A stretch of 64,000 nt of DNA from positions 131,977,701-132,041,700 of the forward strand of contig NC_084795.1 in assembly GCF_963169125.1 (NCBI RefSeq), written 5' to 3'. Of this stretch, positions 35,601 to 47,425 are shown one piece after another; the first letter of the stretch is position 1, and every line of letters starts with the position of its first letter. Origin of the DNA: Humulus lupulus (Eukaryota > Streptophyta > Magnoliopsida > Rosales > Cannabaceae). Position numbers and translations under genes: made by a program. A model generated the notes under the pieces. The model was not told where the DNA came from. It ran no database searches and saw only the letters and a program-made list of their open reading frames with translations.

Positions 35601-36301
35601 ACTATGACGAATTTATCCAAGTAATCCTTGAAGACCCGATTCACTAAGTCCATAAATGCGGCTGGAGCATTGGTAAGACCAAAAGACATAACTAGGAACT
35701 CGTAATGTTCTTATCGTATCCTAAAAGCAGTCTTTGGTATATCCTCTTCCCTTACCTTGAGCTGGTGATAACCAGACCGTAGATCAATCTTTGAAAATAC
35801 AGTCGCTCCTCGGAGTTGATCAAATAAGTCATCGATCCGGGGTAGCAGGTACTTATTCTTAATTGTCACTTTGTTCAACTCGCGGTAATCGATACACATC
35901 CGCATGCTTCCATCCTTCTTTTTCAAAAATAGAACCGGTGCTCCCCATGGCGAATGGCTCAGTCTAATGAAACCCAAGTCTAAGAGTTCTTGTAACTGTG
36001 TTTTAAACTCCTTGAGTTCGGTAGGTGCCATCTGGTATGGTGCTTTTGAGATAGGCTCAATTCCCAGTACTAGTTCGATTGTGAAGTCAATTTCCCGAGT
36101 AGGGGGTAACCCTGGTAAGTCGTCAGGAGTATCTCTGGAAATTCCTTTATAATGCGGACGTCTCCAACCTTTAATGGTGTTTCTTGTGCCACATCTGTGA
36201 CACTTGCTAAGAATGCATGACATCCTTTCTCTATCATCTTCTGAGCTTTGAGAGATTCGATAAGCGGTGTTTGTAGTCCTGAAATATTTCCCATAAAACA
36301 T
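32700..36301 (-). pseudogene. Pol of the chromovirus-like element, broken
   Basis: Read right to left: RT with [20 protein letters not shown] and [13 protein letters not shown] (35711-36301), catalytic FIDDILVYS near 35590, RT connection (35241-35528), RNase H with [20 protein letters not shown] (about 35080), a linker with an H2C2-like end (34453-34600), an integrase core with MDFVTGLP (34300), VSDRGSVFTSRFWG (34080-34140) and SERT, an SH3-like tail with PRFIGPIEIL (33478-33708), and a chromodomain-like stretch near 32760-32930 (SYEERPISILEKGMKKLRSK). Stops or frameshifts separate most blocks, and a hAT-like insertion (32933-33480) cuts between the tail and the chromodomain. The chromodomain is what places it among chromoviruses, whose integrases target modified histones. 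Confidence 0.88.
32933..33480. mobile_element. 548-bp hAT-like non-autonomous transposon
   Basis: It is flanked by a perfect 8-bp duplication GTGGGATG (32925-32932, 33481-33488). Ends are inverted: TAGGGCTGAGCAT on the left and ATGCTCACCCCTA on the right. Both arms are packed with ACCGAAAAAACC and GGTTTGGTCGGTTT repeats around an AT-rich centre. There is no transposase frame. An 8-bp duplication and TAGGG-type ends point to the hAT superfamily. Confidence 0.88.
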
Positions 36302-37660
36302 AGTTTTTGACCGTCAGGAGTTTCGAACGTCACTTGCTTGCATCTACAGTCGATGGTTGCGCCATGCCTTGCTAGCCAGTCCATGCCCAGTATTACGTTG
36401 AAGTCCTTGATCTCTTGCTCTATCAGGTCTCCTTCTAGTTCTGTGCCCTTGATTTTGATTGGTACTCCTCGTACTATTTGTGATGATAGAACTGCTTCGC
36501 CCGAAGGTAGTTCCGTAACAAACCTAGTTCTAAATCTTTCACAAGTTTTGGAAAATGTTTCTATCATTCCTAACGAGATATACGAGTGTGTTGCTCCCGG
36601 ATCAAACAATACTAAACATATTTTATTGAGGATAGGAAGCTGACCTATGACCACTTTGTTACTAGCTTCGGCTTCTCCCTGGGTCAAGGCAAAGACTCTG
36701 GCTGGAACCATCTTGTTGTCCTTGTTTTCTTCTTTGTTTGAGTTGTGGACAATCCTTTTTTCGATGACCTTCCTGACCACAATTGAAACAACCCTTGGTG
36801 TTTGTACAACACTCCCTAGGATGTATTTTCTGGCACTTGGAGCACTGAGGGTATTCCACATAACCCGACCTATTATTACCGTTATTAGTCCGTGCTCTTT
36901 TGTCAACGTCAGCTTGCTTATTATCAGGATGCTTTATTTTCTGCCCATTATTGCTATGCTTGTTGTTGTTGTGGTTTCGACCATTTTGAGTCTGATTCTG
37001 CTGCTTGGGTTCAGACTTGTTGGCCTCCTCCTTACTAACATTTGCTTGGAGCCTCTCCACCTCTATAGTCGTTTCTAAGACATCGACATAAGAAGTGGTT
37101 CCGGGGTTTGCAAGCTTGACTCCTAACTCAATCTTGGGTCTGAGTCCCCTAGTGAACATGGTGACCCTCAAGAAATCAGTTGGGACCAACTCTGGTGCAA
37201 ATTTGGCTAAATGATCAAATTACCGAGCAGACTCAACTACCAGGAAATTCCCTATTTCAGACTGGCAAACTCTTCCACCCTCGTAGCGATGACTGCTGAG
37301 TTGTAGTAATTTTTGTGAAACAACTCCACAAATCCCCCATACGGATATCCTAAGTTCTGCCCTTGCTGGGGTGCTTGAGCTGCTGGCTGAGGCCGAGGCT
37401 GAGTCTGCGGTTGAGGCTATAGCTGAGGCTGCGACTGAGGCTGTTGTTGTTGTTGCTGCAGTAGTTCTTCCACTTGTTGTTGTAACCGGATAATCTCAGC
37501 ATTGTGATCAACCAAAGGTGGTGCATTTCTATTAGCAGCAGCATTGGTAGCATGTGTTCCCCTTCTTCGGATTGGAGGGGCTTCATGAGTCTCATTAGCG
37601 GTGCTGGAGGCATTGTCGTTCGTGCGTGCAGACCTTCAGAGCGACATCTTCAGCAGAGTT
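36070..37660 (-). pseudogene. Gag and protease of the chromovirus-like element
   Basis: It starts near 37647 with an MSL..RSARTN-type N-terminus and a Gln/Pro repeat region (37380-37460, read as QQQQQQPQSQPQLQPQ). The central gag core is shortened. The basic region and a zinc knuckle CFNCGQEGHRKKDC follow (36780-36830). The aspartic protease is read at 36560-36630 with LFDPGATHSYIS, where a proline replaces the usual serine of the DSGATHS motif. Frames change between the N-terminus, the core and the protease. The next block downstream is RT. Confidence 0.82.
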
Positions 37661-38798
37661 CTAACAGCCGAAAAAACACGTTAGAACTTACCCTAATAGG
37701 TTCTAAGGCAAAACTTAGTCTAAGAAAACATAACTCGAACCTATCAATTATGATTTCTTATGAAAAAAATTATGTAAGCTTTCTTTAAAAAATAGGGTGT
37801 GTTTCTATACTTAGAACATTAAGCCATCTTTATTATTTTCTAAGTCTGTTTCTAACCATCCTATATGTCTTAATTCTCAGGAATGAAACTTGTCGTTGTT
37901 CCAAAGTTAACCATATTGAGGGAGGGCTGGGATAAGTAAAATCATTCCCACTGGTATGGCCCCCTAAACTCTCAATACAGAACCCGATCCATTGATTTGT
38001 ATCCACCCTCAGTGAACTCAGTCATTATTTATTGAATTTATTCTAAATTTATTATGATTGTAAAAAAAAATCAAACTCATACATGCCATTAAAAAATAAC
38101 AACATTATTCATTTGGAAAAAGATTTTCACTTATTACAATCATAAATTCAAAATAAATAAATAAACTATACTAATAATAACTAGGATAAATCTCTAAAAA
38201 TTAGGATCTTCTACATCTAACCCTTCATCTAACATTTCATCATTTATTTCCTCATAATCATCATTATCATGAGCCTCGAACCTACCTCGAGGAATATTCA
38301 TTAAGACATTATGCTTTTGTTCATTAGTGAATTGAAACTCAAACCTATAGGTAAACCTAAGTATAAGAAAATAATATCTCATGGCTACCAGTAAATCATC
38401 TTCATCATCCATAGTCTCTCATAATTCCTCCAATTTTGAAAGTATAGTAGAAAAATCCTTAAAAAGCCTAATTGCTAGGACATATTGTTGCATGGCTCTC
38501 GTCATAATTGCCTAGCGAATTGAAGGTGAAGTATCTCCTTGTGAAATATGACCAATCTTTGAGTGATTCTTTCTAACACTTCTATTGTGTCCCTTGACTC
38601 TCTAATCCTTTTTAATGCCTTAATGGCTCAGATATCATGATAAGTTAAAGCTTCATTCATTTTGACTGAAAACATAATGACTAAAACGTTAGTTATTAAC
38701 ATAAACATAATATTCATAACATAAACACTTACATTGGCGGTTAGATCTGGAGCTTTTGCATGTGTATCAAGGAGAACTTCATGCATATGAACCGTGGC
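37661..38798 (-). other. 5' untranslated region with a small unrecognised frame
   Basis: This region lies between the primer site and gag. A 72-residue frame (38194-38412, minus) starts MDDEDDLLVAMRYYF and has an acidic end (DNDDYEEINDEM). I do not recognise it. It could be a remnant of a host exon or chance. Confidence 0.4.
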
Positions 38799-38810
38799 TT
38801 TGATACCAAT
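38797..38810 (-). promoter_or_regulatory. Primer-binding site, initiator-Met type
   Basis: The minus strand reads ATTGGTATCAAAGC right after the LTR end GTTACA. The TGGTATCA core is complementary to the 3' end of plant initiator methionine tRNA, as usual for this group. Confidence 0.85.
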
Positions 38811-41800
38811 TGTAACGACCCGACTAACTTAAAGACCTCGGACCATTAAAACTACTAAGCATAACTACTATTTTGGAATACATACATAAAAAAATAGAAC
38901 TTTATTAGAAAATCCAAAATACGAGATCTCATTGTTATTACATAAAATCATAAGGAAAACAAAACGTTTTAATTAATTATTCAAATACTAAATGCGGAAA
39001 AAAACAAAATTACATAATTAAAAAGACTTGAAACAAAACATCATACTCGATCTTTCCCATCAGTCCATTCATTCAGTCCTCGCCCAATACACATGCCAAA
39101 GCTGCCACAAATCTGCCCCACCTTCCAAGCTCATTTTCCTGCACCATCTAAAATAAAAAGGAATGAGCCTAATGCCCAGCAAGGAAACTCTACTAAAACA
39201 TATCATAAATCATAAGTCTAAAAACATAAATCATAAAATGTATGACGTAAAAACGTAAATTATAAAACATAGGACTACAATATTAATGACCATTAACTCA
39301 TTACCGTAGTATGTGATAGTAACCATCTAGGTCCTCTTGCTACTATTTGAGGTAGGTTTAAACACAATATAGTATATGATAAACCATCTAGGTCCCCTTG
39401 CTACTATTCGAGGTAGGTTAAATCATAACTATAGTCTACGGTAATGATAAAAATCTTGGGATTTGCTTATTTGCTATCTAAGCAGCTACATTTCCCAAGC
39501 AACTACAACATAAAACATATACATACATACTTACATACACATATAACACAAAAACATAATCATAACACATAAAATCTAATCTATTTTTCTTACCGAAAAT
39601 TGGGATATTGGAGACAAGAACGGGACTGAAAAATCCTAAAATCAAACAGTAAATATCATAAGTTTTCTAAAGAGAATAAGATGAAAAGAAGATCTAAACC
39701 ATCAAGATAAGAACTTATGGAAAAACCTTAGGTTTCAAGAAACTCAAACACCTAACCAAAAGTCATTATAACAAGTTAGGATTTGGAAGAAATGAAAAGA
39801 ATAAGAGGAACTGCAATGAATTAAACCGGAGGATAAAGAATACCTTGGATAGATTAGAACTTCGATCTACACCTCTATTGACTTGTGAAATTGGCCAACG
39901 GTCGTACATACAGTATACGACACCTTTTGAACGAATTAAATAGAATAAATGACAGAGTACGATTATCTTAAATAATCATACATAAATTTTATAGTGGTTC
40001 AGCCTTGTTCAGATGAACAGTAATAACATAATCCACTTAGTCTTTAGTATTTAATTACTTGACAATTACAAGTACGAACTGATGAGTTCACTCCTCAAAA
40101 ATATTTTTCTCCCAAAATTCCATAAAAAGAGATCCCTTGAAATGAAGCCTTGGGTCCTTTATTTATAGTACCAAGGGGTGTTACATGACCAGTTTCTCTG
40201 GGATCGTGGTTTGGTACACGATTATCAGGTAGTGGAGATACGTGTCCACCTCCCCATGATTATGAGATTGTGGGTCTTCTTGTTGTTTCTCTAGATCGTG
40301 GTGGATAAAGCACGATAGAAACCTCTGGGAAGATGTTAAGTCTCTGTTGGTATGTGAGACTTAGGTACTAGGCCCGACGACCAGAGCTTGGGTGCAAGGC
40401 TTGTGACCTTCTGGGTGTTGGACCTGTTGATCCTCGGGGTGCTAGGCCTGTGACCTTCTGGGTGCTAGGCCTGTTGATCTCAGTTTGAACGAGAGTGAGT
40501 ATTTCTCAGTGATGTGTACTTGGGGGTTTGAGCCGACCACCCTATGAAGAATAGGGCGGGCCGACCACCCAGGTGGTTCTTGAGCATGTCAGGCTGACCA
40601 CCCTAGGGGTTGGGGTCAGGCCGACCACCCTTAGGGATCCTTGGGCATACTGGGGCCAACTACCCCTGGGGTAGGGGTCAGGTCGACCACTCTCTTGGAC
40701 ACACTAGGGCCAACCACCCCTGGGGTAGAGGTCAGGCCGACCACCCCTAGAGCTCTTGGGCCTGCTTAGGCCGACCACCCCTAGGGGTAGGGGCCAGGTG
40801 GACCACCATTATGGGGTTTAGGCTTGGTCGACTTCCCCATAGGTCCTGGACCTATCGTTTTCGCCTGTTGGTCTTTTCTCAATACTTTGTCATTTTTCCC
40901 TTGATTTGTGATGTCAGGTTTCGCATTCTCATTCGCCACGTCATCCTCGTATTTTTGAGGGATAACAACCTCAATACCGAAATATCAGTCAATCTTACTT
41001 CCCAAGTGTTTAGAAAAGCTTGGATTAGAAAGCTTTTAACTCCAAAACCCTAGTGTTTCTCTCTAGAATGAACTTAGCAGCTTGGAGGCTCTGAAGAATG
41101 CTTGAATGATGAAGCAAATGGCTGAGTGAAAGGTCCTATTTATAGAGTTCAAAGAGTGAAACTAAATCCTTTTCAAAATGAATAAAATTTGAATTTATAC
41201 TTAATAGATACCCAAAACTCGGTCAAAAACGTTCAAGAGCAAGTCCAAGTTGTTGAGGGTTGTTTCTAGCTCGGATTCCACGAATTTTCAAAACATACAA
41301 GTGGAGCCAATATATCACCCCTATAGGCGATATATCGCCTCCCCCTTTGTCCCAAGCCTCCGTGTTTTCGTTCGTGCGAAGTCGACGTGTTTTCCGTATC
41401 ACCCGTAGACGATATATTGGCTCCTATAGCTGCAATATATCGGCATGCACTGATATATCAAAAACATTTTTGCACATTTTCAACACACTTGAAGTTTGTT
41501 TAAACAACTTTGACTGAGTAAAATGTAATCCTAACAACTGAGGGAAAGTTCTAGACTTCCTAGGATTATCCTTTATTAATTTATTCATCTAAAATCCTTA
41601 AATCCTTAATAAACATGCACGTGACAAGTGTCACGTTCTTAATTATTCTATCTAAACTTTAGGTTATAATAAATATCATTTCTAGGACCAGCTATATTAA
41701 TCAAACCTTATGAAAATATTAATATTTCTAAACTATAGGCTAAACTTATAAAATCCACAACTATCTCTATGAGTTTCCAACTAAATCCCAGCTTGAACTA

Positions 41801-41872
41801 ATAACCACGAAAACTAAAATACTATAGCACAAGCTACTACTATCTAGCTAAGTAAAATTCCGAGATGCTACA
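38811..41872 (-). repeat. Right (5') LTR, split by a solo LTR
   Basis: The two pieces, 38811-39875 and 40968-41872, join to about 1965 bp after one duplication copy is removed, close to the left LTR. The palindrome module is at 41306-41467. Confidence 0.92.
39876..40967 (-). mobile_element. 1092-bp solo LTR inside the right LTR
   Basis: A perfect duplication ACCTC flanks it (39871-39875, 40968-40972). On the minus strand it starts TGTTATCCCTC and ends AAGTCAATA, so the expected final CA has changed to TA. A TATA box (TACTATAAATAAAGG) lies near 40160. GC-rich imperfect repeats of GGCCGACCACCCCTAGGGG fill 40500-40810, and a CTTCTGGGTGCTAGGCCTGT type is at 40380-40480. Confidence 0.88.
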
Positions 41873-42021
41873 ACACATATGTGTGTGTGTGTGTGTGTTT
41901 TAAATACGATTTGTATGATCTTTTTATAAAAAGTCTTAATTATGTATAAATAATTTATGTTTTGTGTAAAAAAGGTTTTTTTAATGATTACCAGTTTGGA
42001 TTCTTTATTATCAAAATTAAT
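41873..42021. repeat. Background DNA with (TG)n microsatellite
   Basis: After the ACACA duplication come about ten TG repeats (41879-41898), then AT-rich sequence to the next element. Confidence 0.7.
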
Positions 42022-44098
42022 AGTAACGCCCTGGATAACCAAGACCATTACACTGTGTGTTTAAAATAGTGCAAGACTTGCTAATCAAGTCATTTAAATG
42101 AAAATGTGATACTAAAGACATAAACAAATTAGGTTTAAAAGATTTTGGTCATAAATGGATAACTTTCGTTAAAATAAATGTTTAGTACACTGAATCCCAA
42201 AAACAGGGTTTAAAGGACAAATTCACAAAATACTAAACGTTATATACAATCAAGGCCACTCTAATGGCAAAATATACATTTTAGGTTTCTATCCCTATAC
42301 AATCCCTCAACCGTGGCAGCCGAGCAGCTGACAATGTACACCTTGCCCCCAGAGCTCTCCAACCCATGGTTGATTCATCTTACCCTTGCCTTTACTTGCA
42401 CCACATAGAACTCGTGTGCTGAGGCCCAACAAGAAAGCCATAACATCATAGCATGATCAATATCGGTAACTAAATAATTCATAAAACATTAACCAGATAT
42501 TCAGCTGGTCATAGCGGACACATAATCAATGATGATAATCAAGGAATCATTAATCTATCATTCAGGTAATTCAACAAGCCATAAACATCAGATTAATCAA
42601 CAGTAAACACATTCATATTCGACATTTTATCACAATCATCATACAATACTCAGGGTCGACGCCCTTAGGCTGCACCCTCTGTTTAACCCACTGTCTCCGG
42701 CTCACTTAGGCCGAGCCCAGCGCTTAACCCACTGACTCCTGCTCACTTAGTGATTATTTAACTAACCTCAGCTACCAGTGGCCGAGCCGCGTCCTGTGCG
42801 CAAATATCAGTCCCCGACACTCTTAGGTCATTTATATCATGCTCACATGGCATATTATAATCATACAACATTTGTATTCAAATATAGGGAATCTCAGTCC
42901 CAGCACAACCACGCAAAGGGTGAAGGTTTCTGACCTTGAATTCCGAGCAGAGGTAACAGAGCGGTCCGGAGCACGATCCTTAGTCCTGAGCCTTGGCGAT
43001 AAACTTAGTCACAAGGCCATTGGTATCCATTAACTTCCAATCAAAATAAACTACCTAGGAGACAGAAACTGGCCTTTGGGACCTCAATTACTACTAAACC
43101 AGGTAGTAGAAATTTTCCCGAGCGCCTAGGTTCGAACCCCCGAGCCTTACCAATTGTAGAAATAATTCTAAGGCAAAAATCCCCAGGCTATAATAGCAAC
43201 ATCACTGTCTCAATTCCACCAGATTCAAACACTCCAAAAGTGTAGACTAATTCTGCTCAAGAACATAGGATTCAGCCTAAACCAATTCAATAAAACACAG
43301 AGATTAATTACCAAGGTTCTTACCTCAAATTATAGCCCTACACCCTAGCTGAATTCTGGCACCAATTCAGCTTAATCCCTTGAATTCTCCTCTATTTTCC
43401 AGCTCCAATTCCTAGCTAAATTCCTCTCCAACTCCTCAAAGATCACCAACCCAAGTCTAGCTTATGCATCCCCTTTGTTACTTAGCTTGAAGTTCCATCA
43501 AAGGAGAGTGAGAGAGAGATGAATGAGAGAGAGATGAGTGAGAGTGAGTTGAGAAACCTTCTTTCTTCCCTTAAGTTAATCCACTACCCTCGATTTTGTT
43601 CTACTAAATTCTAAATATATCACCTAAACAAAAGACCATGTTACCCCTCCAAAGTTTTCTAATCCTCAAATGACCCCTAGGGGTAAAAGGGTCATTTTGC
43701 TCCTAATTCCTGTTTATTCTTTAAATGTTCCTAGTATTTACCAATTAATCTCGCCATCCAATTAATCTCGCCATCCAATTAATTACCAATTATTTACTCA
43801 ATGTCTACTAATCCCCAATATATTTTCTAAATTCTCGAAGATCCCCACTACAAGAAAAAATGATTTTAATAACACCGAAAATGTGTTATCAAAACATACC
43901 ATAACATTTTTTGATGTGTTAAGACTGACTATGTTATCGTAGGTCAGGGTACTTTACATAACACTTTATCATTATTATACAAATGTGTTATTATACTGTC
44001 AACGATAACACAATTTCTGTGTTATTTTAATAAATAGATAAGTGTTTATTTATGTTATTTATAGTCGATTATATAACACATTTCAATACTTATAAATT

Positions 44099-44275
44099 TG
44101 TGTTATACTACACTTTAGTATAACACTTTTTTTGTGTTATACTACACTTTAGTATAACACATTTTTTGTGTTATACTATAGTTTAGTATAACATATTTTT
44201 TGTGTTATACTACACTTTAGTATAACACATTATTTGTGTTATACTACACTTTAGTATAACACATGTGTTATATTA
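44099..44275. repeat. Subterminal 34-bp palindromic repeats
   Basis: Five units spaced exactly 34 bp apart, each with 12-bp arms TGTGTTATACTA and TAGTATAACACA around a 5-base spacer. Looser copies of the GTGTTAT motif extend to the element end. Subterminal repeats of this kind are transposase binding sites in CACTA elements. Confidence 0.9.
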
Positions 44276-44435
44276 GCTTAGAGAAACATAATCTTTTTTT
44301 ACTTACACAAAACTAGGAAAACAAATATGAAAGTTGAAGCCAAATAAGGTAACATAAATAGATTTTTATTAATTACTCAAATGTAATTACAATATTTAGT
44401 CTACTAGTCTACGCTTAAGAAATCATATTACAACA

Positions 44436-44609
44436 TGGTGGGTTGAATTAAACACTGAGCGCAAAACAGAGACAATATCAGTCTTCTTTGTGAAATTCTT
44501 TTTTATGCCAAGCAATCCTTTGAGCTGCTGAAGGGCAATTGTAATGGCAGCTCCTCCCATGAACCCAACAATGGCAGCATGGGATAGAAACTCAATCAAG
44601 AACCCCAAT
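44436..44609 (-). pseudogene. Captured exon of a plasma-membrane sulfate transporter
   Basis: Read on the minus strand after an acceptor TTTTTCAG at 44610, the exon gives [34 protein letters not shown] and [14 protein letters not shown]. This is the membrane part of group 1/2 plant sulfate transporters (SULTR), proton-coupled sulfate importers. It ends near a GT at about 44436 after NSTHH. Only one of the many exons is present, with no start codon, no other membrane spans and no STAS domain. The frame itself has no stop. Confidence 0.8.
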
Positions 44610-45551
44610 CTGAAAAAGGATCCAGCCATTTTAGAGAAATATATAAAACATATAGAGTGCGGTTTTTTTTTAATTGTCTTAAACCATAAGCATTGTTGTA
44701 TAAAACTTATTCTTAACTTCATAAAGTTTCAAACTAAAATGAGCAACTCAACTATGAATCCAATCTCATAATCAAGTAAGAACTTAAAGAAATTATTTTT
44801 TCAACATATTAGATTAAGTTTGGACATATGCATCAAGAAATTGATCATATAGATATGAAGATAGGATAAGATAACATGAAAATCAAAATGGCAAGGAACA
44901 TCCAGTAACAAATTAATATTGAATCCTGCATAATAATACATTGAACACCCAATAAGACAACAATATTAAGGTTCATGAAATTGGTTATTGGACTAGAGAA
45001 ATTATCAAATAAAAGATACTATGGGAACTGCAATAAAAAAAGAAACAAACAAATGCCCTCAACAGAGTGAAGAAAAAACCAGGATGAACAAAAACATTCA
45101 TGTGATCTTTAAAAAAGAAACAATCACAATAATAACACAACAGAAGCAAATCATCGAATACTACCCAAATCCAGTCAAAATAACTCTACAATCACAAATA
45201 TCGCAAGATTGAAGAGAAAGCATCCTTCCTGAATATTTACCAAAATGGTATCAATGTAAGCAATGCATAACTAAATTAACAAAATAAGTACAAATTTCAG
45301 ATGGCATAAAGTGAAGAATAACATAAATATCAATAAACAAAGGACAGTTGAAAAAGAAAGAAAAAAAAGCATAACGATAGAGGTCATTACACAATTATAC
45401 AACTTTTTTATTTTACTTTTCAAGTCAGCATACAAATTGATACAGAGAAGAATACAAAATCTTCTCATAAGAAACGTGATGGTGGAAAGAGCCATATATA
45501 AGTTTATACCCAAAAGTATAAAAAAAAAATGCAATATGGATTAGCTTACCA

Positions 45552-45665
45552 TTTCAATCTCTTTGCCAAGATGTTAACACCCATGGCCATTATAGCAGCA
45601 CTATTAGGATTAGGAGATAATTTCCTGACCAAAGTGCAGATGATCTCAACAACCCTGGGCAAATG
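45552..45665 (-). pseudogene. Exon-like fragment, protein not identified
   Basis: On the minus strand a TTTGCCCAG acceptor near 45665 is followed by VVEIICTLVRKLSPNPNS and AAIMAMGVNILAKRLKW, then a good donor GTAAGC near 45550. The stop-free stretch between matching splice signals looks like an internal exon. I do not recognise the family. Confidence 0.5.
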
Positions 45666-46367
45666 ATAAGAGACAAGAGCATTAACGTGGCCAGAAACAA
45701 ACATAACACAGTACACAGGAAAAGAATAGTATTTACCACACTTGACTCTGCAATTGCCCACTCACAACTGTTTCTTGAGCATGAAATGAGTTGCCAATGC
45801 CCATTAAAGCAAAACACACAGCCTAGCAGGTATTGCTGCAGAAGCTTTTAGTTAATTAGTATTGTCAAAACATCAAAAATCTAGATTAGTTTCAGTTAGA
45901 TATCCCAGTTGCACAAGATTCTAAGTGTTCATAATAACAAGGTTACTGTAAAAAAATTAAATAGCATGTCATCTTCCTATAATATAGCATGAATAATTTA
46001 GCAGTAATCAATATCTCTGTAGTCTCTAGAAAGCTAGATTTTCAGTTAATATGATATATAGAAGACTTACAGTTAGACCAGGTTTAGTTTCTTTGGTGAC
46101 TACACCGAGTCTCATATCCAAATTCTTTTCAAGACAAGATATTTCCAAATTCTACACAAGTTTTATGGAAAAGTATTAAAATAAGAACCTTAAGTGACAA
46201 TTACTTCACTTTGTTGTAGTGATTATCTACACTTCATTGTTAAATTATGTAGTTTCTTAAAAAAAAATGCATATCTAGTATCACACACAGAAACCAACAT
46301 TTAATTCAAAACTCAACCTTAAATGTTATAGTATGTTACTAGAGTGCAACAGAGAGCTGTGATGAAC

Positions 46368-46442
46368 CTGTACTGAAGCAATAATCCCTAGTTCACCAAA
46401 CCGGTCTGCAATCCCAGGTGTAAGATGCTGGGCATGCTTAAT
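46368..46442 (-). pseudogene. Captured exon of an amidohydrolase (YtcJ/LAF3-like)
   Basis: Exactly 25 codons lie between TTTTCAG (acceptor) and CAG|GTTC (donor) on the minus strand. They read IKHAQHLTPGIADRF then GELGIIASVQ. The HAQHL..P....RF......ASVQ pattern is typical of the metal-dependent amidohydrolase group that includes Arabidopsis LAF3. It is one exon only. A substrate cannot be inferred. Confidence 0.65.
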
Positions 46443-47327
46443 CTGAAAATTAGCTCTAGTCATGCAAAAATAAGCATGGAAAGAAATATCAATATTAAAA
46501 CTTTGCAATAAGAAACAAATTTTCTGTAGTATTGTATATCGTAGTGTTCTTTAAGCTTCTAGGACTTGTTGAACAGTCATCTGTGGCACATCATAGGTGG
46601 CAAACTATAAATCTTGCACATAATATATTCAATTGCTATTGCAAAGGCAGAAAACATAGAAACAAATGACCAAAACTTCAAACAAGAGAACTGCATGTAC
46701 CATTAAACACCATTCTACATATAAAGAGCAGGTTAATTGCTAAGGCAATTGTTGATACGCAATTGCTGAACCAGCTATAACATACACAACACAAAGTTCG
46801 TACACACAAAGAAGAGCAACAGCTAAAAGTAAAAGAACAGCAACAACTCTTGTAGATCAGTTTCAAGCAACTTGTTGATCAAAGTCACCCTAAGATTCAA
46901 TTCTATTATCTATAAAGTCAACATTTCAAATTGGAAAAAATAATAAAATGGTGTCTATAATTGTGCCAAAGAAGCAGAAAAATCATGTATTAACTTTAGT
47001 TTATCAAATGAGGTTCAGATCATCTTGTGTCTGATTTCAGCCTCTAATAAAGTTCTTCCATTATATTATAAATCAAAGTTCATTGAAGCATAACACAACC
47101 AGAAAATCTTACGACAGTAAATTACAAATTATAAAATCTTTCAGCCTTTTGTTGTTGTTCCCATATGACAGTAAATTATGAAGCAATAGAAAGTCCTTAT
47201 TACAAATTAGACTACTATTCCATTAGTAATGGGAATTCTCTTTGTATTTCAAACCCTTTTACCAAAAGAAAAAAAAGTTCAGCTATTAAAGATGAGAATC
47301 CTAAAATCTAGTGAACTAACCTTACCC

Positions 47328-47425
47328 AATCAGAGTACTTTGTAGATGCAGCTTCCCTCCCAGGACCCACCACAGCCAAATGAGCACCATTTTCTTGGAT
47401 CCCAAACATAGGAGGCACCATTAGT
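47328..47425 (-). pseudogene. Exon-like fragment, possibly class IV aminotransferase-like
   Basis: The minus strand reads VPPMFGIQENGAHLAVVG then PGREAASTKYSDW and ends at a donor GTAAGG. From memory this resembles the plant branched-chain-aminotransferase-like (class IV, PLP-dependent) proteins with a NGAHLAVVG.GR....KYSDW stretch. The 5' edge is uncertain. Confidence 0.4.

Larger units (their letters stand above)
30707..41872 (-). mobile_element. Full-length chromovirus-like (Tekay/Del type) gypsy element, dead
   Basis: It is bounded by a perfect duplication ACACA (30702-30706, 41873-41877). LTRs at 30707-32680 and 38811-41872 start TGTAGCG (minus strand) and end GGTCGTTACA. A primer site TTGGTATCAAAGCC and polypurine tract AAGTAAGGGAGAAT are in place. 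Inside are gag, protease, RT, RNase H, integrase and a chromodomain-like tail, all broken. By eye the LTRs differ at about 6 % over their outer parts, older than the gag-only element. A hAT-like element sits in its pol and a solo LTR in its right LTR. Confidence 0.92.

Noticed and set aside
44544..44771. Plus-strand frame overlapping the sulfate transporter exon
   Set aside because: It is the mirror of the captured exon; splice signals and protein match support the minus strand.
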